Part shown: positions 7,483 to 14,799 of the stretch, piece after piece
Layout: every line of letters begins with the position of its first letter
Numbering within the stretch: position 1 is the stretch's first letter
Assembly: GCA_049601975.1 (NCBI GenBank)
Contig: JBMYRC010000097.1
Coordinates: 1-16,233 of the forward strand
Direction: 5' to 3'
From: UBA6544 sp049601975
GTDB taxonomy: Bacteria > Pseudomonadota > Alphaproteobacteria > UBA8366
DNA: 16,233 bases
The notes under the pieces: model-generated
Databases searched by the model: none
Told to the model about the DNA's origin: nothing
Seen by the model: the letters and a program-made list of their open reading frames with translations, nothing else
Position numbers and translations under genes: made by a program

Positions 7483-8526
7483 ATGTCCTTAAACGAGACA
7501 CCCACGGAATCACCAGAGCGCCTCGCCTATTACGACCGCATCCGAGGCGATAATCTGGCGCCGCTTTGGCAAGTCTTCAGTACCCTAATCACTAAAGAGC
7601 CGAAGAGCGATTGCCGTGCGCATATTTGGCGTTACGAGATGTTGCGGGACCGATTGATGGAGGCAGGTAATTTGATCTCCGCGAAGGAAGCGGAACGCCG
7701 GGTTTTGATATTGGAAAACCCCGGGTTCGCGGGCGAGGCACGAATTACCACCTCGTTGTTTTCGGGCCTGCAATTGGTTTTGCCGGGTGAGCTGGCCCCG
7801 GCCCATCGGCACAGTCAATCCGCGCTCCGCTTTATCGTTGAAGGTTCCAGCGGCCAGACAGCAGTCGATGGCGAACGCACGATCATGAAGGAAGGGGATT
7901 TCGTCATCACGCCACCTTGGTCGTGGCACGATCACGGCAATGACACGGATGCGCCGATGATCTGGCTCGACGGGCTCGACATTCCCTTGGTGCGGTTCTT
8001 CGACGCCTCTTTTGCCGAAGTTTACCCGGCAGACGAACAACCGATCACGATACCGGATGGCGACAGTGGCGCGCGCTACGGTGCCAATATGTTACCGGTC
8101 GATTATCGATCTTCTTCACCGGTATCGCCCCTCTTCGCCTATCCCTATGCGCGGACACGGGAGGCCTTGGAGGTAATGAAACAGCGCGACGAATGGGACC
8201 CATGCCACGGCTTGAAAATGCGCTACACGAACCCGAACGACGGCGGACACGCAATGCCGACCATTGGCGCGTTCATTCAACTCTTGCCGAAAGGTTTCAC
8301 GAGCAAACGTTACCGGTCGACGGACGCCACGGTCTTCGTCTGTGTCGAAGGAAAGGGTTCGACCCGGATTGGCCGCACCCATCTTGAATGGGGACCACGC
8401 GATATCTTTGTCGCACCCAGCTGGCATCCGGTGGTCCACGAAGCCAGCGCCGAGTCAGTCCTGTTCAGTTTCTCCGACCGCCCCGTGCAGGAGAAGCTTG
8501 GCCTGCGGCGGGAGAAGCGGGGCTAG
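7483..8526 (+). CDS. Gentisate 1,2-dioxygenase
   Basis: A 347-residue bicupin ring-cleavage dioxygenase, of normal family length. The N-terminal cupin holds the Fe(II) ligands: AHRHSQSALRF gives His108 and His110, and PPWSWHDHGN gives His149. The 39-residue spacing from the second to the third His equals that of known gentisate and salicylate dioxygenases (recalled). The C-terminal cupin keeps the fold (GPRDIFVAPSWHPVVHEA) without a full metal site, as usual. The segment MRYTNPNDGGHAMPTIG (residues 247-263) is typical of the family. Reaction: gentisate + O2 to maleylpyruvate, in the cytoplasm. It follows the hydroxylase by 117 nt that include a palindromic repeat, so expression may be partly uncoupled. 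Maleylpyruvate isomerase and fumarylpyruvate hydrolase are not in the window. Related salicylate or 1-hydroxy-2-naphthoate dioxygenases are the main alternatives. Confidence 0.88.
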   Translation: MSLNETPTESPERLAYYDRIRGDNLAPLWQVFSTLITKEPKSDCRAHIWRYEMLRDRLMEAGNLISAKEAERRVLILENPGFAGEARITTSLFSGLQLVLPGELAPAHRHSQSALRFIVEGSSGQTAVDGERTIMKEGDFVITPPWSWHDHGNDTDAPMIWLDGLDIPLVRFFDASFAEVYPADEQPITIPDGDSGARYGANMLPVDYRSSSPVSPLFAYPYARTREALEVMKQRDEWDPCHGLKMRYTNPNDGGHAMPTIGAFIQLLPKGFTSKRYRSTDATVFVCVEGKGSTRIGRTHLEWGPRDIFVAPSWHPVVHEASAESVLFSFSDRPVQEKLGLRREKRG

Positions 8527-8543
8527 TCGGCGACGATGGCCTA

Positions 8544-10376
8544 TTAGTTTGCAGCAATCAGGTCGATAAAGATGTCGGCGAAATCTTTTAGTTTTGCCTC
8601 GCCAACGCCGAAGGTTTCCGCGAACTCTACTCGAGTCGCCGGACGTTTCGCTGCCATATCCGCGAGGGAGCGATCGGACAAGATCACATAAGCGGGAACA
8701 CCGCGCTCCTCGGCAAGGCGCAGACGTTTCGCCTTCAATACCGCCAGCAATTTTGTCCCCGCCGAATCAAGGCTTTCGACCTCTGCGGAGGCCCGGCGCT
8801 TTCGCGTCGATGTTTTGACAATGCGGTCTGCACGATAGCGGAATTCACCCTCGCCGCGCATCAGCGCCATTCCTGCCGCCGTCATCTTAATGCCGCCATA
8901 ACCAGCAACATCGATTTCCAAAAACCCGGCGGCCACCATCTGGCGTACGATACCTTGCCATTCCTTCTGAGTCCGCGACGCCCCGGCTCCGTAAACATCA
9001 AGCCGGTCATGCCCCTGCTGCTCGATCTTATCGTTCGAACCGCCGCGCAACACACTGACGATATGCGCCACGCCGAAGCGGTTGCCGGTCCCTTGAACGG
9101 CGGCGAGAACCATATTCGCTTCGTGGACCCCGTCCGTTGTCTCAACCGGATCAATGCAGACGTCGCAATTGCCGCAGGCTTTCTCCGTCGCCTCGCCAAA
9201 ATAGCGCAGCAACATACGCCGTCGGCAGTCTGGCGCTTCGCAATAAGCGATTAAGGAGTCGAGGCGTTTATGTTCGCGCCGTTTGTGGTCGTCCGAGGTC
9301 TGCGCTTCCTCAATGAAGACCCGGCGCATGCGAATATCGTCGAGTCCGTAGAACAACATTGTTTCCGCCGGTGCGCCGTCCCGACCGGCGCGGCCGATCT
9401 CCTGGTAATACGCCTCCAGGCTTCCCGGCAGGTCAGTATGAGCGACGAAACGGATATCCGGCTTGTCGATGCCCATGCCGAAAGCGATGGTCGCGACCAT
9501 GACGATGCCGGGCTCGGTCATGAAGCGGTTCTGGATGACCGCCTTTTCCGAGCTATCGATCCCCGCGTGAAAGGCCAAGGCACTATGCCCCTTATCGCGG
9601 AGCATCTGCGCGACGTCCTCGGTCTTCTTGCGGGACAGACAATAAACGATGCCCGACGCCCCTTTTCGCTCGGCGACGAAATCTGCGATCTGTTTCTTCC
9701 AGCTGCTCTTAAGTGTGACGCCCAGGCAAAGGTTGGGGCGATCAAAACCGGTAACGATACTGATTACGTCACCCGCAAACATGCGCTGTTCGATATCCTC
9801 ACGGGTGGCACCGTCCGCCGTCGCGGTTAGGCCCATGATTGGCACGTTCGGAAAGCGTTGGCGTAAATCGGCCAGCATTGCGTATTCAGGGCGAAAGGCG
9901 GGACCCCATTGCGAGATGCAATGCGCCTCGTCGATGGCGAAGAGCGCGATATCCAATTGCGACAGTGCGGCCAGCATTCGGTCGGTCATCAAACGCTCCG
10001 GCGACAGATACAAAAGCCGAATTTTACCATCGCGCACCGCGAACCAGGTCTCGATATTTTTCTCTCGCGAGAGGTCGGAGTTGATGGTCGCCGCCCCGAT
10101 TCCATTGAGCAGCAAGGCCGCGACTTGGTCGCGCATCAGCGCCACCAAGGGCGAGATCACGACCGTCAATCCGCCGCGCACGATGGCTGGTAATTGATAA
10201 CAAAGCGATTTTCCAGCCCCGGTCGGCATGACCGCCAAGACGTTGCGACCCTCCATCACCGCCTCGATCGCTTCGCGTTGTCCGTCGCGAAGTTCCGAGA
10301 AGCCGAAGACGTCGTGCAATGCCGATCCGAGATCGGTGAAATTAGCGGTAAAAGGGCCTGTATACGGTAGGGTCAT
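8544..10376 (-). CDS. recQ: ATP-dependent DNA helicase RecQ
   Basis: A 610-residue 3'-5' DNA helicase, almost exactly the length of E. coli RecQ. Near the N-terminus it has FGFSELRDGQREAI (motif 0). Walker A is MPTGAGKS, and the Walker B box DEAH is followed by the aromatic-rich loop CISQWGPAFRPEY. The loop has PA where E. coli has HD, a variant I recall from alphaproteobacteria. Motif VI is YYQEIGRAGRDGAPAETML. The RQC zinc site has four Cys (YCEAPDCRRR...ACGNCDVC), followed by a winged-helix region and a C-terminal HRDC domain (last ~75 residues). Role: recombination repair and fork processing. The ATG at 10376 is chosen because it gives the usual N-terminus; an in-frame TTG at 10424 would add 16 atypical residues. 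It stands alone, converging on gentisate dioxygenase with 17 nt between stops. Confidence 0.96.
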   Translation of the reverse strand: MTLPYTGPFTANFTDLGSALHDVFGFSELRDGQREAIEAVMEGRNVLAVMPTGAGKSLCYQLPAIVRGGLTVVISPLVALMRDQVAALLLNGIGAATINSDLSREKNIETWFAVRDGKIRLLYLSPERLMTDRMLAALSQLDIALFAIDEAHCISQWGPAFRPEYAMLADLRQRFPNVPIMGLTATADGATREDIEQRMFAGDVISIVTGFDRPNLCLGVTLKSSWKKQIADFVAERKGASGIVYCLSRKKTEDVAQMLRDKGHSALAFHAGIDSSEKAVIQNRFMTEPGIVMVATIAFGMGIDKPDIRFVAHTDLPGSLEAYYQEIGRAGRDGAPAETMLFYGLDDIRMRRVFIEEAQTSDDHKRREHKRLDSLIAYCEAPDCRRRMLLRYFGEATEKACGNCDVCIDPVETTDGVHEANMVLAAVQGTGNRFGVAHIVSVLRGGSNDKIEQQGHDRLDVYGAGASRTQKEWQGIVRQMVAAGFLEIDVAGYGGIKMTAAGMALMRGEGEFRYRADRIVKTSTRKRRASAEVESLDSAGTKLLAVLKAKRLRLAEERGVPAYVILSDRSLADMAAKRPATRVEFAETFGVGEAKLKDFADIFIDLIAAN

Positions 10377-10418
10377 GAGCGCGCTTCGAACATACGCGAT
10401 TCGCGCACAGAAGGAAGC

Positions 10419-10438
10419 CCCCAATCAACATATTGGGG
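10419..10438. promoter_or_regulatory. Small hairpin in the recQ 5' region
   Basis: The arms CCCCAAT (10419-10425) and ATTGGGG (10432-10438) are perfect 7-nt complements around a 6-nt loop, about 43-62 nt upstream of the recQ ATG. It could be a 5'-UTR hairpin or an operator. No T-run makes it a clear terminator in either direction. Confidence 0.35.
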
Positions 10439-10472
10439 CAAAAGAGCTCCCTTAACCCAGATGTTTCCTATA

Positions 10473-10508
10473 AAACGCCTAAGTGCGGGAAAACGCTAAG
10501 GTGCGGGC
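10473..10508. repeat. Tandem 18-nt near-repeat upstream of recQ
   Basis: AAAACGCCTAAGTGCGGG (10473-10490) is followed directly by AAAACGCTAAGGTGCGGG (10491-10508). Fifteen of 18 positions match; the differences are explained by one base lost and one gained. It lies in the 199-nt gap between the flavoprotein stop and the recQ ATG, where the recQ promoter should be. The repeat period of nearly two helical turns would suit a dimeric regulator bound on one DNA face. A second inverted pair, GGTTAT (10519-10524) and ATAACC (10542-10547), lies next to it. Confidence 0.5.
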
Positions 10509-10575
10509 ATCGTCCCAGGTTATCGCGATTTTGCCGTCGTATAACCGGCGGATAGTATGATGTGTAGGTGAAAGC

Positions 10576-11769
10576 TCAAACCGACGATAAATCCGGCTCT
10601 CCGCCCAACAAGTATTTGCCGACGGTCTGATAGTGTGCCTTCCGGCCCTGCATCTGCTGGGTCACGGTGCGGATGTCGCGGTAGCGCCGCTCAAACGGGC
10701 TGGAATGGAACACCGCCGAAGCGCCCGCTGCGTCATAGACTACCTCAGCCACGGATTTTGCTTCGTGGATGCCGTGAGTGGTCGCCAAGCGAATCCGCAT
10801 GCGTTGATCCACTGTCAGCTCACCAGTCTCCAAAACCGCGGCCCAGATATCGTCGAGCTCCGAAATCAGGAAAGTGCGGGCCGCGTTTAGACGCGCTTCG
10901 GCCAAAGCCACGTCCGCTTGCACCACTGTGTTCTCCTTCAAAACGGTTTTCGCCAAGCGCGGACGCTTGTCGATGGAGAGTTTCTTAAACGCCTGCAGCA
11001 TGCTGTGCGCGATGCCCATCGCCACACCGGAAAACCCTGCGGCATAGAGGTTGGTTTGCCGAAAGAGATAGAGTGGCGCACGGTAAGTCAGTTCTTCGTC
11101 CTTGTCGCGGATGACTGAATGCGCGGCCGGGACGAAATGATCTTTCAAGGCATAGCCATCGCTGCCAGTCGCCCGTAGCCCGATCACGTCCCAGATAACA
11201 TTGATTTCAATCTCGGATTTAGGGATCAGCATGGTTCGTACCACAGTCTTGCCGTCCGCGTCTTTCATCGGCTCGCCATCATCGAGCATGATGCAATGCG
11301 CTCCGAGCCAGGTGGCGTTATGCATACCGCTGCAAAATGCCAGATCGCAGTTCACGCTATAGCCACCCTCGACGGCAACCGCCGTGGCTTTACCGGGACC
11401 CCAAGCCAGCACACCAGCCGGATCATCTCCCCAAATCAAACGCGCAACATCGGGCTGCGCGGTGGCGGCGCTCATCGAACAACCGTTTCCCTGACACATG
11501 CACCACGCGGTGCTGGCGTCGTAGCGCGCCACTCTTTCAATTGCCTGCATGAAAGTCGGCGGCGTCACTTCCTCGCCGTTATAGGGCTTCGGCATGAGGA
11601 GGCGAAACAGCTTCGCCTCATGCAGTGCATCAACCAGTTTTTGCGTCAAATGACCCTGTGCTTCGGATGCGTCCGCTTCGCCTTCAATGATGGGCGCCAC
11701 GGCGTCGATCCGCCGAAGAATTTGCGCCGTCGATGCGGTCACATTTTGGTCCATCGCTGAATCGGGCAT
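10576..11769 (-). CDS. Acyl-CoA dehydrogenase-fold flavoprotein, possible flavin-dependent (group D-like) monooxygenase
   Basis: A 397-residue protein with the three-domain acyl-CoA dehydrogenase layout: N-terminal helical (about 15-115), middle beta (about 120-225, ending in IGLRATGSDGYAL at 197-209) and C-terminal helical (about 240-385). The C-terminal part resembles the 'dehydrogenase type 2' domain of two-component monooxygenases such as HsaA: AAGASAVFHSSPFERRYRDI at 347-366, then a terminal H379 region. I do not see the usual acyl-CoA dehydrogenase base in its standard context. It may therefore hydroxylate an aromatic or cyclic substrate with reduced flavin from a reductase not found here, or be a dehydrogenase of unknown substrate. 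The ATG at 11769 has AAGGAAG just upstream, which excludes the longer start at 11817. It is last in a unit with the methyltransferase (25-nt gap) and the SDR. Confidence 0.8.
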   Translation of the reverse strand: MPDSAMDQNVTASTAQILRRIDAVAPIIEGEADASEAQGHLTQKLVDALHEAKLFRLLMPKPYNGEEVTPPTFMQAIERVARYDASTAWCMCQGNGCSMSAATAQPDVARLIWGDDPAGVLAWGPGKATAVAVEGGYSVNCDLAFCSGMHNATWLGAHCIMLDDGEPMKDADGKTVVRTMLIPKSEIEINVIWDVIGLRATGSDGYALKDHFVPAAHSVIRDKDEELTYRAPLYLFRQTNLYAAGFSGVAMGIAHSMLQAFKKLSIDKRPRLAKTVLKENTVVQADVALAEARLNAARTFLISELDDIWAAVLETGELTVDQRMRIRLATTHGIHEAKSVAEVVYDAAGASAVFHSSPFERRYRDIRTVTQQMQGRKAHYQTVGKYLLGGEPDLSSV

Positions 11770-11773
11770 CGTT

Positions 11774-11783
11774 CTTCCTTCCC
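11774..11783 (-). promoter_or_regulatory. Ribosome-binding site fixing the flavoprotein start
   Basis: On the minus strand GGGAAGGAAG ends 4 nt before the ATG at 11769, with its central AGGAAG well placed. This supports 11769 over the in-frame ATG at 11817, which would overlap the upstream methyltransferase gene. Confidence 0.7.
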
Positions 11784-11794
11784 TGTCCGGTCGC

Positions 11795-12454
11795 TTATGC
11801 GGATTTAGCGCCGGCAATAAGCGCTACATTACCATGTAGATGGAGAATTTGCGCTGTCATGCCAGCAGCCGCGAACCACTCTAGATAGTCGCTCAATCGG
11901 CCGGGCCGATTGTTGGGGGCGATATCGCCTTCATAAGCTTCAAATGACTCCGCCGTCCGCATGCCGCGGCCATATTCCCTCTCGATCCGATTCCAGATCG
12001 AGCGTTGCAACGGGAAGTGTGGTGCTTGCGTCAGACGCAATCGGTCGTACAAAAAGAAATACCCATCCGCCGCTAAACGGTTCGCCGCGAAGGAGATCAC
12101 CCCTTGCTTTGCTTCATCCGGAAGATCGTGGAAGGTCAACGCGGTAAGAGCGAAGCGGTAGGGCCCTTCCGGTATTCCAATCTCCTCCAACGATTCGAGA
12201 TTGCCCGCGAACCAATCGGTGCGATCACCATGCCCCGCGAGGTTTTCTTTCGCTTGCGCCAGAGACTCAGGTTTAAGGTCGACCCCAATCAGCTGCAAAT
12301 CGGCGCGCTTTTCAAAAATTAAACTCGCGACATATCCAGTCCCGCAGCCAAAATCAAGAATTCGGTCTTCTGGTCTTGCGGTGTCGGCGACGACGCAGGC
12401 CAGTATATCGAGCTGTTCTGCCCGGGTCGGGTGACTTCCAATTGGATCTTCCAT
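11795..12454 (-). CDS. Class I SAM-dependent methyltransferase
   Basis: A 219-residue cytoplasmic protein with a Rossmann-like methyltransferase domain. Motif I is RILDFGCGTGYVA (31-43). The acidic end of strand beta-2 is LIGVDLKPE with Asp59. A motif II/III-like region is WFAGNLESLEE, and motif IV-like ALTALTFHDLPDEAK is at about 107-121. The latter resembles the 'fHhl' stretch of the Methyltransf_11/25/UbiE-like group. The substrate is unknown; an O-methyltransferase acting on a small molecule is plausible from context. The start at 12454 has AAAGGGAA about 11 nt upstream and lies 24 nt after the SDR stop; the next gene starts 25 nt beyond its own stop. This tight spacing indicates one transcript with the SDR and the flavoprotein. 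Confidence 0.85.
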   Translation of the reverse strand: MEDPIGSHPTRAEQLDILACVVADTARPEDRILDFGCGTGYVASLIFEKRADLQLIGVDLKPESLAQAKENLAGHGDRTDWFAGNLESLEEIGIPEGPYRFALTALTFHDLPDEAKQGVISFAANRLAADGYFFLYDRLRLTQAPHFPLQRSIWNRIEREYGRGMRTAESFEAYEGDIAPNNRPGRLSDYLEWFAAAGMTAQILHLHGNVALIAGAKSA

Positions 12455-12478
12455 GAGGGTAGCTGTTCCCTTTTATGA

Positions 12479-13210
12479 TTAGCTGAAATGCATCGCGCCG
12501 TTGACATCCAATACCGCACCGGCGATATAGCTCGCCGCCGGTGAGACAAGGAACGCCAGCGGGCCCGCGATTTCATCCGCTTCGGCGATACGCTTCATCG
12601 GAAAAATATCACCAGCGAAAGATTGGCTTTGTGTCATCGGCGTCGCAACCGGTCCCGGTGCCACAGCGTTGATCAAGATATTGTGCGGGGCTCCGCGCCG
12701 CGACGCCCAACGCACGAAACCGTGGATGCCGCCTTTCGCCATCGCATAATGAGGGGCCGCCGCGACACCGCCAATTCGCCCGGCGATGGAACCTATCAAT
12801 GCGATCCGCCCGCCATTGCCGCGCTCAATCATGCCGTTCATAAAAGCGCGAGTTAGGTTCAAGGGGCCGTGTAGATTGATGTTGAACACCCGGGCTGCGA
12901 CGTCGTCCCAACCATCGTCGTTCCAATCATCAAAGGGACAAACCGCAGCACAATCGATCAGCGCGGTGACGGCGCCACAATCAGCGGCCCATGCTTCGAC
13001 CGCATCGCGCTCCGTTACGTCGAGCGAAGCTGCTGAAGACTTCCGCCCCTTCGAGGTAATGTAATCGGCCAACGCTTGCGGCGGTTTGATGTCGGAGAGC
13101 ATGACATCCGCGCCCATCTCCGCAACAAGCCGCGCCGTCGTCGAGCCAATACCGCCACCAGCGCCGGTAATCGCGATTCTCTGACCCGTAAGGTCGAACT
13201 GAACAGCCAT
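12479..13210 (-). CDS. Short-chain dehydrogenase/reductase (classical SDR)
   Basis: A 243-residue NAD(P)-dependent oxidoreductase. The cofactor motif TGAGGGIG is at 15-22. An acid at the end of beta-2 (SDIKPP, Asp40) points to NAD(H). Asn112 (FNINLHGP), Ser141 (IGSIAG), Tyr155 and Lys159 (YAMAK) complete the catalytic tetrad. The structural NNAG motif is replaced by DCAAV at 86-90, an unusual but tolerated variation. NAVAPGPVATPM at 181-192 is the standard loop before the substrate region. The ATG at 13210 has GGGAG 6 nt upstream; an in-frame ATG at 13345 would add 45 unrelated residues and is rejected. First gene of a three-gene unit with a methyltransferase and an acyl-CoA-dehydrogenase-fold flavoprotein. 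Likely oxidises or reduces an alcohol/ketone intermediate. Confidence 0.9.
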   Translation of the reverse strand: MAVQFDLTGQRIAITGAGGGIGSTTARLVAEMGADVMLSDIKPPQALADYITSKGRKSSAASLDVTERDAVEAWAADCGAVTALIDCAAVCPFDDWNDDGWDDVAARVFNINLHGPLNLTRAFMNGMIERGNGGRIALIGSIAGRIGGVAAAPHYAMAKGGIHGFVRWASRRGAPHNILINAVAPGPVATPMTQSQSFAGDIFPMKRIAEADEIAGPLAFLVSPAASYIAGAVLDVNGAMHFS

Positions 13211-13350
13211 TTCCCACTCCCTTTCATATTCTCTAATTCTCAATGATCTCGACGGGCGAAGGTCCGGGTCAAGCTTTCCCACGACGATCCCCAAACGCCG
13301 CCATTCCAGATACAGACTTTTGCAGTATATGGTAAGGCTCGACATACTCC
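13211..13350. promoter_or_regulatory. Divergent intergenic region between SDR unit and MFS transporter
   Basis: These 140 nt separate two units reading apart, so promoters for both should lie here. The only symmetric element I see is an imperfect inverted pair AGTAT (13324-13328) and ATACT (13344-13348), close to the MFS start; it is weak. The Shine-Dalgarno for the SDR is GGGAG (13217-13221 on the minus strand). No open frame with family resemblance is present. Confidence 0.4.
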
Positions 13351-14799
13351 ATGCTCACGTCCTCTCCTCCGCTTCCAACGGATCAACGCATGCCGGTCAC
13401 CGCGCGTAGCTATCTTGGCCTTATCGTCCTCGGGCTCGGTACGTTGGTCGCACCCCTCGACAGCGCAGTGAACATTGCGTTCCCACGGATTACCGGAGAT
13501 TTCGGCGTTCCTTTGGCGGATATCCGCTGGGTCATCATCTGTTACGTCCTCACGCATACCAGCCTGATGCTGGTCTTCGGCAAGCTCGGCGACCTGCACG
13601 GGCACAAGCGGATTTTCACCGCCGGATTGGCGCTGAGCGTCGTCACCTTCACACTGTGTGCCATCGCATGGGAGTTCGAATATCTACTGCTCTTCCGCGT
13701 CTCGCAGGGTGTTAGCGCCGCGCTAGTGATGAGTTGCGGGCCAGCCATCGCGACGTCATTGTTTCCGGAAGAATACCGGGCCCGGGTGCTCGGAGCGTAT
13801 TTGACGATGTTCGGCATCGGTGGCGCGCTCGGACCCTCGATTGGCGGCATCTTGGTCGCCGAATGGGATTGGCCGGCGGTCTTCTGGGCCCGTGCCCCCA
13901 TTGCATTCGTCGCCTTGTTATTGGTTTTCGTTCTGCCCAACCCGCCACGCCGGTCGGACTCGTCCAACTTCGATTCGACCGGCGCAGTGCTCGTCGCCAC
14001 CGCGATGTCGAGCTTTCTGCTGACGATAACGCAATTGCAGCGGGCGGAAGACTATCCAATTGCCGTCGGCCTGCTGGCTCTCACCGCGCTTGCCGCGATC
14101 CTCGCTTATATCCGCCGCGCGGCACGCCACCCGTCCCCGGTCATTCGCTTGTACGTGTTTCGTCGCATCGAGTTCACCTTTCTCAATTGCGGCAATGTCG
14201 CGATCAATTTTACCGGCTTCTCTGTGTTGTTGTTGGTCCCCTATTATTTGGCGACCCATTCGGGATTGGAAGTCGGGTTGGCAGGCGTGGTTCTGGCGAT
14301 GTCACCGCTCGGCGTGGTCTTGGCCTCTCCCATGGGTGGGTGGTCGATGGGCAAGGTCGCGGCCAACCGGCTGGCCTTCCTGGGCGTGCTGCTGGTCGGC
14401 GGTGGCACGTTCTTGGTAGGGCGTTGGGACGGCACACCCGGAATGGTCGCCATGGCTTTGCCATTGTTGATGTCCGGAGTTGGCCTTGGTCTGTTTCAAG
14501 TCGCCTATATGAACATCGTCACCGGCACCTTGCCCTTATCGGACCGCGGTGTCGCGGGCAGCCTCGCCATGCTGACACGCACCATCGGCATTGTCGGCGC
14601 CGCGTCACTCTTAACTTGGTTATTCGCCAGCCTTGAGGCGGGAAACATACAAAACGGCGAGAGGCCGGATCAAAGTTTCATTCACGGCTTTCAAATGACC
14701 TTCGACTTTGCCAGCGCGGTTTTGATAGGATTTCTACTTATCTCGCTCATTAGACCCGGAACCTGGTTCGGGCGCACGACGGAGGGAGCACAATCATGA
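13351..14799 (+). CDS. MFS transporter, DHA2 family (14-TM)
   Basis: A 482-residue inner-membrane transporter with about 14 hydrophobic segments. TM1 carries LVAPLDSAVNIAFPRITGDF, matching the DHA2 'LDxTIVNVALP' pattern with divergence. Motif A between TM2 and TM3 is GKLGDLHGHKRIF. The TM5 segment GIGGALGPSIGGIL is the antiporter motif C. Family role: proton-driven export of drugs, aromatics or metabolites. The ATG at 13351 has only a distant TAAGG upstream; an internal ATG at 13390 just before TM1 is a possible alternative. It is divergent from the SDR unit. Its TGA overlaps the ATG of the esterase remnant (ATGA), so the ancestral pair was translationally coupled. It is intact, whereas the downstream partner is broken. 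Confidence 0.87.
   Translation: MLTSSPPLPTDQRMPVTARSYLGLIVLGLGTLVAPLDSAVNIAFPRITGDFGVPLADIRWVIICYVLTHTSLMLVFGKLGDLHGHKRIFTAGLALSVVTFTLCAIAWEFEYLLLFRVSQGVSAALVMSCGPAIATSLFPEEYRARVLGAYLTMFGIGGALGPSIGGILVAEWDWPAVFWARAPIAFVALLLVFVLPNPPRRSDSSNFDSTGAVLVATAMSSFLLTITQLQRAEDYPIAVGLLALTALAAILAYIRRAARHPSPVIRLYVFRRIEFTFLNCGNVAINFTGFSVLLLVPYYLATHSGLEVGLAGVVLAMSPLGVVLASPMGGWSMGKVAANRLAFLGVLLVGGGTFLVGRWDGTPGMVAMALPLLMSGVGLGLFQVAYMNIVTGTLPLSDRGVAGSLAMLTRTIGIVGAASLLTWLFASLEAGNIQNGERPDQSFIHGFQMTFDFASAVLIGFLLISLIRPGTWFGRTTEGAQS

Noticed and set aside
10380..10400. Possible LexA/SOS box upstream of recQ
   Set aside because: Only one GTTC half-site is visible (minus strand); the GTTC-N7-GTTC direct repeat is not present.
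10377..10424. TTG start adding 16 residues to RecQ
   Set aside because: ATG at 10376 gives the expected 610-residue length; the extra residues are atypical. It is not fully excluded because no strong Shine-Dalgarno supports either.
13211..13345. 45-residue N-terminal extension of the SDR
   Set aside because: The Rossmann motif begins normally after ATG 13210, which has GGGAG at proper spacing; the extension crosses the divergent promoter region.
13734..14636. 300-codon plus-strand frame inside the second MFS gene
   Set aside because: Arg- and His-rich out-of-frame reading of a membrane protein gene; no hydrophobic segments or motifs of its own.
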